From CAYVWB01 sp964455395 (lineage in GTDB: Bacteria; Desulfobacterota; Desulfovibrionia; Desulfovibrionales; Desulfovibrionaceae), in NCBI GenBank assembly GCA_964455395.1, contig CAYVWB010000011.1, forward strand, positions 1 through 64,000: DNA of 64,000 bases. The letters are read 5' to 3'. The translations under genes and the position numbers were made by a program. Below the pieces are notes generated by a model, which saw only the letters and a program-made list of their open reading frames with translations, was not told the origin of the DNA and ran no database searches. Below are positions 56,279-64,000 of the stretch, one piece after another. Numbering within the stretch: position 1 is the stretch's first letter; each line of letters opens with the position of its first letter.

Positions 56279-57817
56279 ATGGATATGGCCCTCCACTGCC
56301 CGGCGTGCCAACGCGACTACTCCATCATGGAGCGGCGTTTCGCCTGCCCGGCGCGCCCGCCCTTGGGCGAAGGCGGCGCGGAGCACGTGCTCCGGCAGCT
56401 GTTTCGTGAGACGCCTTCCCCCGAAGGCGCCCCCCCGAACGACCAGACCGCCCCAATGGGCCAAGACCCGGGCGTCGCGCTCTGGCGGGCCGCCTGGGAC
56501 GATGGCGAACGCGGCTCCTTCCGCGTCTTCCGCAGCGCCATGTCGAGCCACCTCCTTGCCGGAGAGCAAGGCTATCTGGCCATGCTGGAGTCCCTCAACG
56601 AGAACCTCCTCGCCTATACGGACCTCACCTTCGAAGCCACGCCGACGTTGCGCGCCCGCACCCTGGAACACGCGCTGGGCCGCGCCGGCGCCGTCTTCCT
56701 CAAGGACGAGACCGTCAACGTCGCAGGGTCCCACAAGGCACGTCACCTGATGGGAACGCTGCTCTATCTGGAAGCGCACCGCCGCCTCGCGCAGGAGACC
56801 ATGAAGACGCCCCTGGCGGTCTACGGCTGCGGCGACGCCGCCGTGGCGGCGGCAGTGATGGCCCGCGTGGGCGAGTATCCCCTGCACTGTTTCGTGCCCA
56901 ACGAGGTGAGCCCCGAGGTGGAGGACGCCTTGCGCGCCAACGGCGCCTTCGTGAACAAGGTGGCGCGCACGGCGGGGAGCCTCGGCGACCCCTGCCATGC
57001 GGCTTATCGTCAAGCCGTGGCCGAGCGGGAATTCCTGCCCTTCGCGTGCGCCGGACCCGAAAACTGGTCCGCCATCGAAGGGGGCCGCACCCTTGGCTAC
57101 GAGCTGGCCATGCAGTTGACCAGCCAACCGGGCGACGCGACGCTCCGCCTGGACCACATGGTGCTGCAGGTGGGCGGCGGAGCCTTTGCGCGCGCCGTGG
57201 TGGAGGCCCTGGAAAGCTGCGTGGAATGGGGCCTGCTCCCGAGCCTGCCGCGGATTCATGCGGCCCAGCCGGCCGGGGGGTTCCCCTTCGTGCGGGCGTA
57301 CGCTCTCCTGCTGGCGGCCGTGGCCGACGCCGCCGGCCTGGAGTGCGATCTGGAATATGACCCCGACGGCGACCCCGAGGAGGAAACGACCACCCTGCGG
57401 GAGTGGCTGGCCGAGGATCCGGAACAAGCCGGAGCCATCGCCGCCCATGCGCGGGAGCACTTCACGAGCCGGCCGGTGCAGGAGGTGTTGACGCGCGCCG
57501 TGCTACGCCCGTGGGAGTACATGTGGCCGTGGGATGTCGGCGCGCCTGCGAGCCTGGCGCATGGCATTCTGGACGACGTGACGTACGACTGGTTCTACCT
57601 CGCCGCAGGCATGCTGCGCACAGGCGGACTCCCCGTGGCGCTGGAAGAGGACGTGCTGGCGCAGGCCCGGGAGCTGGCCTGGACACAGACCACCGCGCGG
57701 CCCACGGCCACCGGCGCAGCCGGTCTCGCCGGGCTGATGACCCTTTCCGCGCACGGCCACATCGCGGCGACGGAGCCGGTCGGCCTTGTGTTCACCGGCA
57801 GCGGCGGCCAACGTTGA
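56279..57817 (+). CDS. PLP-dependent threonine synthase-like enzyme
   Basis: This 512-aa member of the fold-type II PLP (tryptophan synthase beta) family has an N-terminal zinc-ribbon-like pair of motifs (HCPACQRDY, FACPAR), as in some threonine synthases, and then the PLP lysine in VAGSHKARH (Lys153). A later glycine-rich phosphate loop is LQVGGGAFARA. Threonine synthase would convert O-phosphohomoserine to threonine, but the middle section (EVSPEVEDALRANGAFV) is also seen in other family members, so the exact reaction is open. AAGGAG eight nt before ATG fixes the start. A structured leader precedes it and a terminator follows, so it is a single-gene unit. Confidence 0.82.
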   Translation: MDMALHCPACQRDYSIMERRFACPARPPLGEGGAEHVLRQLFRETPSPEGAPPNDQTAPMGQDPGVALWRAAWDDGERGSFRVFRSAMSSHLLAGEQGYLAMLESLNENLLAYTDLTFEATPTLRARTLEHALGRAGAVFLKDETVNVAGSHKARHLMGTLLYLEAHRRLAQETMKTPLAVYGCGDAAVAAAVMARVGEYPLHCFVPNEVSPEVEDALRANGAFVNKVARTAGSLGDPCHAAYRQAVAEREFLPFACAGPENWSAIEGGRTLGYELAMQLTSQPGDATLRLDHMVLQVGGGAFARAVVEALESCVEWGLLPSLPRIHAAQPAGGFPFVRAYALLLAAVADAAGLECDLEYDPDGDPEEETTTLREWLAEDPEQAGAIAAHAREHFTSRPVQEVLTRAVLRPWEYMWPWDVGAPASLAHGILDDVTYDWFYLAAGMLRTGGLPVALEEDVLAQARELAWTQTTARPTATGAAGLAGLMTLSAHGHIAATEPVGLVFTGSGGQR

Positions 57818-57841
57818 CGCCGTCGCCTGCCTTGGACGCCC

Positions 57842-57865
57842 CCGGCTCGTCGGCTGAGCCGGTTT
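57842..57865 (+). terminator. Terminator after the PLP enzyme gene
   Basis: CCGGCTC (57842-57848) pairs with GAGCCGG (57856-57862), followed by TTT, 24 nt after the stop. Confidence 0.65.
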
Positions 57866-58189
57866 CGCCAGCCGCGCCAGCTCCACGCACGCGCCCGGAC
57901 GCAACCGCCCATCCCGACCGTCCCGACCGTCCCGCCCATCCCGACTGTCGTGACTGTCGTGACAATCCAGACTATCGTGACAAGGCGGCGCCCCATATGC
58001 ACGAAGACGCACCACAATGTGAGCATCCTACCATGAGAGCGAATCTTCGCAATGGTTTTCCGCATTTTCCTCTTGAAGGGAGCGACTCGGGGCGGCCCGG
58101 CGCTTTCCCCTCGACATTGCCGCGCCCCTCGCGGCGCCCCGCACTATCCACCAGTCAATACATGGGCCATGACCCATGGGGAGCGTCCC
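57866..58189. other. Intergenic region with 9-bp repeat array
   Basis: About 320 bp without a gene. It contains the eight-copy degenerate 9-bp repeat at 57911-57982. The open frame from 58052 into the DJ-1 gene has no ribosome site until 58190. Confidence 0.6.
57911..57982. repeat. Degenerate 9-bp tandem repeat, eight copies
   Basis: Eight consecutive 9-bp units drift from atcccgacc and gtcccgacc through gtcgtgact to atcgtgaca. The unit resembles the 9-bp unit in PKS gene A at 19072-19116. Confidence 0.8.
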
Positions 58190-58720
58190 ATGCCTGAGCT
58201 CGACGGAAAACGCGCCGTGATCCTCGTGGCGGAACAGCACAACGACTACGAATACAGTTACCCCTATTATAGACTACAGGAAGCCGGTTGCGCCGTGGAC
58301 CTCGCCGGAGCGGAGCAAGGCGTCGTCTACACAGGCAAATACGGCATGCCCGCCACGGCCGATGTCGCCTTCGACGCCCTGCGCGCCGAAGACTACCAGG
58401 CCGTGGTCATTCCCGGCGGGTTCGCGCCGGACTTCATCCGCCGTTCCACAGCCGCCACGGATTTCGTGCGCGCCATGCACCACGCCGGCAAGACCACGGC
58501 CTCCATCTGCCATGGCGGCTGGGTGGCCGTCTCGGCGGGCATCCTCCGCGGCAAGCGCTGCACCTCCTTCTTCGCCATCCGCGACGACATGGCAAACGCC
58601 GGCGGACTCTGGGAAGACGCCGAGACCGTGGTGGACGGCAACCTCATCACCGCGCGCAAACCCGACGATCTCCCCGCGTTCATGCGCGCCATCATCAAGC
58701 ACATGCAGGGCGAGCGGTAG
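58190..58720 (+). CDS. DJ-1/PfpI family protein
   Basis: This 176-aa class I glutamine amidotransferase-like protein has the nucleophile elbow in TASICHGGWVA (Cys about 105), the preceding strand VVIPGGFAPDFIR, and the early acidic site HNDYEYSYPYYR, as in PfpI/YhbO-type stress proteins. Members act as glyoxalases, deglycases or peptidases in carbonyl or oxidative stress; which applies here is unknown. GGGGAG six nt before ATG 58190 supports this start over MTHGERP, seven residues upstream. The gene stands alone between repeat-bearing spacers. Confidence 0.88.
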   Translation: MPELDGKRAVILVAEQHNDYEYSYPYYRLQEAGCAVDLAGAEQGVVYTGKYGMPATADVAFDALRAEDYQAVVIPGGFAPDFIRRSTAATDFVRAMHHAGKTTASICHGGWVAVSAGILRGKRCTSFFAIRDDMANAGGLWEDAETVVDGNLITARKPDDLPAFMRAIIKHMQGER

Positions 58721-58728
58721 CCGGCCGT

Positions 58729-58754
58729 CCAGCCAGTCCGGCCAGCCAGTCCGG
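58729..58754. repeat. 13-bp direct tandem repeat
   Basis: Two perfect copies of ccagccagtccgg directly after the DJ-1 gene. The function is unknown. Confidence 0.7.
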
Positions 58755-58906
58755 GCAATCCGACCAGGGGGTTTCGGCTGTCATCCGGGGCCAAGCGCTG
58801 CGGTCCTGGAGGTCGTGTCTGTCGGGGGCGTCGACTCGCGCTCCGCCCGGACTGAGGAGCCGGGTGGAGACAGCGCGCTGCGGGGTGGGCGCGCGGGAGG
58901 CAGCCG

Positions 58907-60160
58907 CTATTCGGCCAGTTCGTCGTAGGGTGTGTCGGAGGGGTCTTGGGGCGAGGATGCGTCGGGGTCCGCGTTGGATTCGACGTCGGCGTCGTTCTCT
59001 CCCTCGCTCGGCGCTTCCTCTTCGAATTCCAGGTCGGGCAGGTAGGTCTGGAGGATGCGCTGCGCCTTCTTCTTGCCGGAGACGATCCCCCGGTGTTCGT
59101 AGACGTAGTGCGCCCATGTCTCAAGCAGCTGGTAGAGCCGCGCCTCCGTGAAGGCGTCTTCCAGGTCCTCGTCTATCTCGGTCAGCTCGTTCTGGATCAC
59201 CTGCATGAACGCCATGCGCTTGTGCTCCGGCTCCAGAACTTGCAGGATATGGAGGATATACGCGAGGATATACTGCTTGACGTGCTCTTCCTCGAAGTAC
59301 CGGGAGAGCTTCTCGCGCTGGAACTTTTCCTCGGCTGCGCAGAACTTGTAGATGCTCTTGAGCATCTTGCGGTTGGTCACCTCGTATTTCTCGGTTCCCA
59401 GAATGTAGGACTTCAGCGCGGCCAAAGTGGGGCCGCAATAGAGTCGGGGGTAGTGTTCGAAGTCGTCGAGCGCGGAGTTCTCGATGCCCAGCTTCACCTC
59501 GATGGGGTGCAGAAGGCCCCGACCGAAGGCGTCCAGGATGCGCCGCACGGTATTGGGGTCTTCATCCTCACACTCCTTGCAGCGGTAGTCTTCCATGCTG
59601 CGGTGCATGAGGCTGTAGAGATCGACGATGTCCACGTTCAGCCGGTCCACGCGAGGCCGCATGTCGTCGCGGAACCGGACGGCCAGGGAATTCAGCGCGT
59701 CCACCCGCACTTTGACGTAGCGGTCCACGCACGCCGAAGCGTTGCGGACGAAGGTGACCATGATGGCGTCCATGAAGTCCGCCGCGATGGAGCGCGCCCG
59801 CTCCCCGGGGAAGAAACCCAGCTCGGGGTCCTTGGCGGATTCATCCAGAATCAGCTTGATGTCTCTCAACATCTTGCTGATGTATTCGATGTGGAAAAGC
59901 TCTTGCACGTCCACCTTGAAGGCGGCGGCGCTCTTGCGGATGACTTCGGGCTCCAGCACCACCTCTGAAATGGTGAGGAACTTGCCCAGATAGAAGATGT
60001 AGCGCTTGGAGGAGGTGTCCGTGAAGGACTGCTTGCGGGAAAGGATGTTGGCGAGCAGCTCCTCCCGATACGCATGCAGACCGGACTTTTCTTCTATGAC
60101 CGGCGCTTCGAGGGCTTGCGCCCATTGCTCGCTGACGCGTTCGTCTTTGCCGTTGTGCAC
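58907..60160 (-). CDS. Conserved-looking protein of unknown function (417 aa)
   Basis: I do not recognise this protein. It is soluble, mostly helical and charged, with no signal peptide. A CKECEDED motif (about residue 200) is the only Cys pair seen. A stretch near residues 250-310 (HYPRLYCGPTLAALKSYIL) may be a folded core. The last roughly 45 residues are strongly acidic and Ser/Pro/Asp-rich, thus probably disordered. I place the start at GTG 60160 because GGGAG lies 10 nt upstream; the open frame extends to ATG 60277 without a ribosome site and would overlap the promoter candidate. It could be a scaffold or regulatory protein. No neighbour gives a clue. Confidence 0.7.
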   Translation of the reverse strand: MHNGKDERVSEQWAQALEAPVIEEKSGLHAYREELLANILSRKQSFTDTSSKRYIFYLGKFLTISEVVLEPEVIRKSAAAFKVDVQELFHIEYISKMLRDIKLILDESAKDPELGFFPGERARSIAADFMDAIMVTFVRNASACVDRYVKVRVDALNSLAVRFRDDMRPRVDRLNVDIVDLYSLMHRSMEDYRCKECEDEDPNTVRRILDAFGRGLLHPIEVKLGIENSALDDFEHYPRLYCGPTLAALKSYILGTEKYEVTNRKMLKSIYKFCAAEEKFQREKLSRYFEEEHVKQYILAYILHILQVLEPEHKRMAFMQVIQNELTEIDEDLEDAFTEARLYQLLETWAHYVYEHRGIVSGKKKAQRILQTYLPDLEFEEEAPSEGENDADVESNADPDASSPQDPSDTPYDELAE

Positions 60161-60216
60161 CCGTCGTCCGCTCCCTGTCCGTGCTTTCCAGACTGTCGTC
60201 AAGTACAGCAGAATGC

Positions 60217-60244
60217 CTTGTATCGACAAAATGTTGCATGACAA
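60217..60244 (-). promoter_or_regulatory. Candidate promoter of the 417-aa unknown protein
   Basis: Minus strand TTGTCA (60244-60239), 16-nt spacer, TACAAG (60222-60217), about 57 nt before GTG 60160. Moderate matches to consensus. Confidence 0.4.
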
Positions 60245-60316
60245 CAGCCCGACAAGACAGCGACAAATGGGCGCCAATCGCGTGACAACATGCGCCGCCC
60301 ACGCCCGGGGACGAGG

Positions 60317-60610
60317 CTACGTCATGCTCGCCATCCCGGAGAAGAACGTCTCGGCGTCCCACGAGTCGCCCACCATCGACGCCGCCTCGGCGTGGAACGC
60401 TTCCCATCCCTCCAGTTCCCCGAGCTTCTTCCCCTCCCGAAACACCTTGAAGCGCGTCCCGGCCGGGCATTTGGTCATGTTGATCTCCACGCTCACGCCG
60501 TCCGGCATGGGCTCCGTCCAGTGCGCGGACCAGGAGGTCCGGTCGCCTTCGGTTTTCTTGTACTTCTCGAAAAAGGCTTCGAAGATTCGTTCCATCTCGG
60601 CGCGATCCAT
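60317..60610 (-). CDS. Small protein of unknown function (97 aa)
   Basis: Not recognised. The sequence starts MDRAEMERIFEAFFEKYKK, continues with a beta-rich middle (VSVEINMTKCPAGTRFKVF) and ends DAETFFSGMASMT. The alternation suggests a small alpha/beta protein, cytoplasmic. It starts 71 nt after the glnD stop on the same strand, so it may share the glnD transcript. Its start follows GAGAG. The longer frame above ATG 60610 overlaps glnD and is rejected. Confidence 0.6.
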   Translation of the reverse strand: MDRAEMERIFEAFFEKYKKTEGDRTSWSAHWTEPMPDGVSVEINMTKCPAGTRFKVFREGKKLGELEGWEAFHAEAASMVGDSWDAETFFSGMASMT

Positions 60611-60680
60611 GGCGACTCTCTCTGGTTGGGGGTGATGGGCTGCACGCAAGGCCGCGGGGGCTGCGGTCTCGCCAGAACGG

Positions 60681-63489
60681 TCACGGTGTTTCGGTTGACG
60701 ACAAGGCCTCCCGCAGTGCCGACTCCACCGCACGGGCGTGCGCTGGTGGGAGCGCGCCGCCCTCCACGGTCTCCACCATGAAGGCCATGGTGAACGCTGC
60801 GCCGTGCGCTGCGATCTTGGCGTGCGCCACGTCGACGCCGGCGTCGCGCAGGGCGCAGAGCGCATCGAAGGTTACGCCGAGGCGCGCCGGCGCCTCCACT
60901 TCCACCAGGGTGTGGAAATCCGAACAGTCATTGCGCGCAGCGACGGTCAGCGCCACGTCCAGCGCCTCGCTGGTGGGCGTTGGCGCAAGCGGCGAGGCGC
61001 GTTTCTTCGCCAGCTGATGCGCCAGGTCCAGCCGCCCCCGCAAGGCCTCCTGCACGTGCAGCGAAATACGGGTGAAGAGCTCGTCCGGGTAGAGCGCATC
61101 GGGCAGCCCCCCCACGGTGAACACGTCCATGGCGACGCCCTCTTCGCCGGCGCAGCTGCCGCCATGGGCTTCCGCAGTGGCGGCGTCCACGGCGAGAATC
61201 TCCAGCCCTTGCAAGGTCATGGCTCCCACCACGGTGGCAAGGAACCCAGGCGCGCCCCGTCCCACCACGAAGACGCGCCACAGGCCCGCGCCCGCCGGCT
61301 CCGCAGCCAAGCGGTTCACGCCAAGACCGCCTCGACCCGCGGGCTTGCGCCGGACATCCTCGGCGCAGGCAGCCTCGTATTCCAGCACCATGCGCAGATG
61401 GCGCGCCACCTCCGCCGGTTCACGCGCCAACAGGTAGCGCGGAGGCACGCTGGCCAGCCGTCGCTCCAGTCCGGCGGCGTCAGGCCATGGCGCTGTGTCC
61501 TCCCCTGTTCCAACAACGTCGAGGGGCGCTTCCCGGAGCCAAAGCTGACGCACCTTGTCGCGCGTCTGCATGAGGGCCTGGGCGGCGTGGGGCGAAGCCA
61601 GCATGCCGAAGGCGAGCATCCTGTCCGCCTTGCTCGTCAGCTCGTCCAACAGCATGGCGAGCCATTCGCTCCAGGCTTTGGGGCCCGTGGCCTGGGCGTC
61701 CGCCGTCACGAAGAGCAGCATGGCGGCCAGTCTTTCGCGGGTCTCCATACGGCTCGCCACCGCGGCCACGGCGGCTTCATCGTGCAAGTCCGCCTTGATG
61801 GCCGTCAGGGGCAGCAGCAGGTGGTGGCGGATGAAGAATTCGATGCGCTCCACCCGTCTTTGCTCCACGCCGGCGCGTTCCAGTCGACGACGCGCCAGGA
61901 CCGCTCCCATGGCTTCGTGCTCTGGGTGTGGTTTGCCTGCGTCGTGCAGGGCCATGGCGAGGACGAGATCGCGGCGCATGTCGTCGTCCCGGCTGGCCTC
62001 TACACGCCGCACGGCGTCGTCGCGCATCGTCGAAGCGGGGACGCTCCCCCCGGCGTGCGCTTCCCCGTGGAGCATGGCCACGAGTCGACGCAAGGCTTCT
62101 CCGGTATGGCGGCCGAGGGGGTGCGTGTGGAAGCCGTCGAACTGGATGAGGTCGGTTTGCTCTCCCAGCTCCGGCAGCAGCGCGCCGAGGAACCCCGTTT
62201 CCAGCATGGCGACGAAGGCGCTTCCCGAGCGGTCGAGAAGCAACAGATCGACAAGGCGGTCCAGCGCAGCGGCGTCCCTGGTGGAATCGTCCAACTCCCC
62301 GGCGCGCGTCCGGAGCAGTGCGCGCACGGCGCGGCGCTCGGCAAGACGCAGGGGAGCGCCAGACCACGCCGCCTGTTCGAACAGCGCCCAACAGGCCGCC
62401 ATGTCGTCGGGAAGCTGGGGCGGCGCAGGCGTCCGCCATGCGGCTGTCAACTCGTGGAGCCCGTCGCGAACGGTCGCCGCAGCGTCATGGAGCCGCGCCA
62501 TGAAGGCGGCGGCAGGAGGTTTGTTCTCTTCGAAGCCGCACGCCGCGGCGTAGTCGGGCAGTTCTTCCAGGGCGAGACGGTCGCGCTTGCGCCGTCCCTT
62601 CTGATGGAGGGCGAAACGCGTCTGCAGCAGCACATCCCCCGCGTCCAGCAGTTCCTTCCAGGCGGCTTCGTCCAGCAGACCCGAGGCGGCGAGCGGCTCC
62701 GGCGCAAGGCCTTTGTGTTGCTGGGCCGAGGCGTCGTGGCCGACAACGCCGGCAGTCATCCTCGCCGTCCAGAGGAGTGCATGGAGGTCGCGCAGCCCGC
62801 CGCGGCCGAGCTTGAGCTCCGGCTCCAGCAGCGCCGCGACCTCGCCGTACGAGGCGCCGCGGCGTTCCGCATCTTCCAGCAAGCGGGCTCCCAGGTCGGT
62901 GGTCCGACTGGCGAGCCAGCGCCGGGTGGCGTTCAGAAGCGTGGTGAAGAGCGCTTCATCGCCAGCGNNNNNNNNNNCGCCGCGCCTCGAGCAGCGCCAT
63001 GGCCGCGGGGAAATCCTTATCCGCCAGCTCCAGGCATTGCGCGACGGTGCGCACGCCGTGGCCCACCTCGAAGCCGGCGTCCCACAAAGGGTGGAGCGCT
63101 GCGGCCGCCACGGCGCCGGTATGGGCGTGGACTTCGCCATCCAGGGCGCGTTCATCCACAAGAATGAGCAGGTCGATGTCCGAGTGGGGACAGAGTTCGC
63201 TGCGGCCGTAGCCGCCCAAGGCGACGAAGCAGACGCCGGGTTGGCGCTCCTTGCGAGGGTGGTGCGGCGCTGTTGCGGGGGTGATCGCGGCGTGTGCGAG
63301 AGAGCGCTCGAGTGTGGCGGCGAGGAAGCGGTCCATGCACGCGGCGGCGCGCCGCCAGGGACGAGGCTCACCCTCCGCCAGGAACTGCGCCGGCGGGGTC
63401 TGGAGGATGGTCCGCACGGCTGGCAGAAGTCGGCGTTCGTCTTCTTCGAGGCGGGGTGCGCCCGGCGCCGGGTCGTCCATGATCGGCAT
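60681..63489 (-). CDS. glnD: [Protein-PII] uridylyltransferase / uridylyl-removing enzyme
   Basis: This enzyme uridylylates and deuridylylates PII according to glutamine level. Visible in order: a nucleotidyltransferase motif GGYGRSELCPHSDIDLL (about residue 91-107), the central HD phosphohydrolase region with ALHDAGKPHPEHEA, then FIRHHLLLP, and two C-terminal ACT-like glutamine-sensing regions (LWRVFVVGRGAPGFLATV; DFHTLVEVEAPARLGVT). A 10-N gap at 62968-62977 lies between the transferase and the rest and shifts the literal frame; a true gap of 0 or 3 bases repairs it. It follows glnB by 66 nt on the same strand. ATG 63489 is used; an in-frame ATG lies 9 nt inside, and the ribosome site is weak. 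Confidence 0.92.
62968..62977. other. Assembly gap inside glnD
   Basis: Ten Ns between the segment ending MALLEAR and the segment starting AGDEALF. The frame is restored by a true length divisible by three. GlnD relatives usually have two residues between Arg and AGD, so zero or three bases are most likely. Confidence 0.65.
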
Positions 63490-63555
63490 GAACGTGCGGC
63501 AATCGGCTGCGGTGGGGCGCCGCTCCTGGCGACGCCCCCTTGCGCAGCGTTGTGA

Positions 63556-63894
63556 TCAGATGGCGGTGTCGCCGGTTTCGCCCGTGCGGATGCGCACCAC
63601 TTCATCGACAGTGGAGACGAAGATCTTGCCGTCGCCGACTTTGCCGGTGTGCGCGGCCTTCTGTACGGCGTCGAGGGCTTCGGCAAGCAAGGCGTCCTCC
63701 ACCACCACGTCGATGCGGATCTTGGGGACGAAGTCCACCTGGTATTCCGCGCCGCGGTAGATTTCCTTGTGTCCGCGCTGGCGTCCGAAGCCTTTGATCT
63801 CGGACACGGCCATGCCTTTGACGCCTTTGGCCACCAGCGCTTCCTTGACGTCGTCCAGCTTGTGGGGCCGGATGATGATCTCGATCTTTTTCAT
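63556..63894 (-). CDS. glnB: Nitrogen regulatory protein PII
   Basis: This 112-aa trimeric signalling protein matches the family closely: N-terminal MKKIEIIIRPHKLDDVKEAL, T-loop GRQRGHKEIYRGAEYQVDF with the uridylylation Tyr51, B-loop GKVGDGKIF and C-terminal EVVRIRTGE. It senses 2-oxoglutarate and ATP/ADP and controls ammonium uptake and glutamine synthetase. AAGGAG nine nt before ATG fixes the start. It lies between amtB (19 nt upstream) and glnD, giving transporter, signal protein and modifying enzyme in one operon. glnK would be an equally valid name given the amtB linkage. Confidence 0.95.
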   Translation of the reverse strand: MKKIEIIIRPHKLDDVKEALVAKGVKGMAVSEIKGFGRQRGHKEIYRGAEYQVDFVPKIRIDVVVEDALLAEALDAVQKAAHTGKVGDGKIFVSTVDEVVRIRTGETGDTAI

Positions 63895-63913
63895 GCGTTC
63901 GCTCTCCTTGGGC

Positions 63914-64000
63914 TTACCACTGGTATCCTGTCTCGCTGTGCTCGCTCACGTCAAGCCCTTGTTCTTCCTTGTCGGCGTCCACCCGCAGGCCAATGATGGC
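63914..64000 (-). CDS. amtB: Ammonium transporter AmtB, C-terminal end only
   Basis: The last 28 codons of a gene enter from the right edge: AIIGLRVDADKEEQGLDVSE, ending in GYQW and TAA. GLRV, acidic residues and GLDxSEH are typical of the cytoplasmic C-terminal tail of AmtB, which contacts PII. The position 19 nt before glnB on the same strand agrees with the usual amtB-glnB pair. Confidence 0.85.
   Translation of the reverse strand, partial: AIIGLRVDADKEEQGLDVSEHSETGYQW

Noticed and set aside
57911..57982. CRISPR-like array
   Set aside because: Units are 9 bp, contiguous and without spacers; no cas genes are present.
60738..63167. Plus-strand 809-codon open frame over glnD
   Set aside because: The minus strand reads as GlnD with nucleotidyltransferase, HD and ACT regions.

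Overview
The window is high-GC DNA that looks like the chromosome of a deltaproteobacterial, Desulfovibrio-like anaerobe. This is an inference from the housekeeping right end: an amtB-glnB-glnD run, an octaheme hydroxylamine-oxidoreductase-like cytochrome paired with a hemerythrin, a molybdopterin oxidoreductase and a P1B metal ATPase with a MarR regulator. No RNA genes, insertion sequences or CRISPR arrays were seen.

Positions 1-39541 (minus strand) hold two huge, translationally coupled polyketide synthase (PKS) genes. Gene A (39541 to 17558, 7327 aa) reads FAAL-ACP / KS-KR-cMT-ACP / KS0-MT-ACP / KS-(ACP-like insert)-KR-ACP / KS0-ACP-TE / KS0-ACP-C. Gene B starts in a 4-bp ATGA overlap at 17561 and runs off the left edge as TE-ACP / KS-DH-KR-cMT-ACP / KS-(ACP-like insert)-KR-cMT-ACP / KS-KR-ACP / KS... 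No acyltransferase domain occurs in about 39 kb of PKS, and the ketosynthases are followed by the short linker ending in a PTYPFA-type motif. This is therefore a trans-AT assembly line, primed by a fatty acyl-AMP ligase, whose acyltransferase must lie outside the window. Notable points are three ketosynthases without the HGTGT histidine, two thioesterase domains in mid-line, a condensation domain at the gene A/gene B junction, degenerate ACP-like inserts inside two KS linkers, and a loading section that is much more AT-rich than the rest.

Positions 39542-42384 hold a low-GC, gene-free region with a candidate promoter for gene A, a SAM-dependent O-methyltransferase on the plus strand (a possible tailoring enzyme), and a convergent FMN-dependent nitronate-monooxygenase-family gene.

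Positions 42385-64000 look like ordinary chromosome: metal ATPase plus MarR; octaheme cytochrome plus hemerythrin; an exported TPR-CHAT protease; a Mo-bisMGD oxidoreductase; a small helix-turn-helix protein; an XRE-PAS sensor; a PLP enzyme with a structured leader; a DJ-1/PfpI protein; an unrecognised 417-aa protein; and the nitrogen-control genes glnD, glnB and amtB (partial). Three 10-N gaps (2901, 15570, 62968) are assembly joins. At the first two the flanks overlap by 2 and 4 bases, and merging them restores the reading frame. Many short in-frame tandem repeats sit in PKS linkers, and related ones occur in intergenic DNA.
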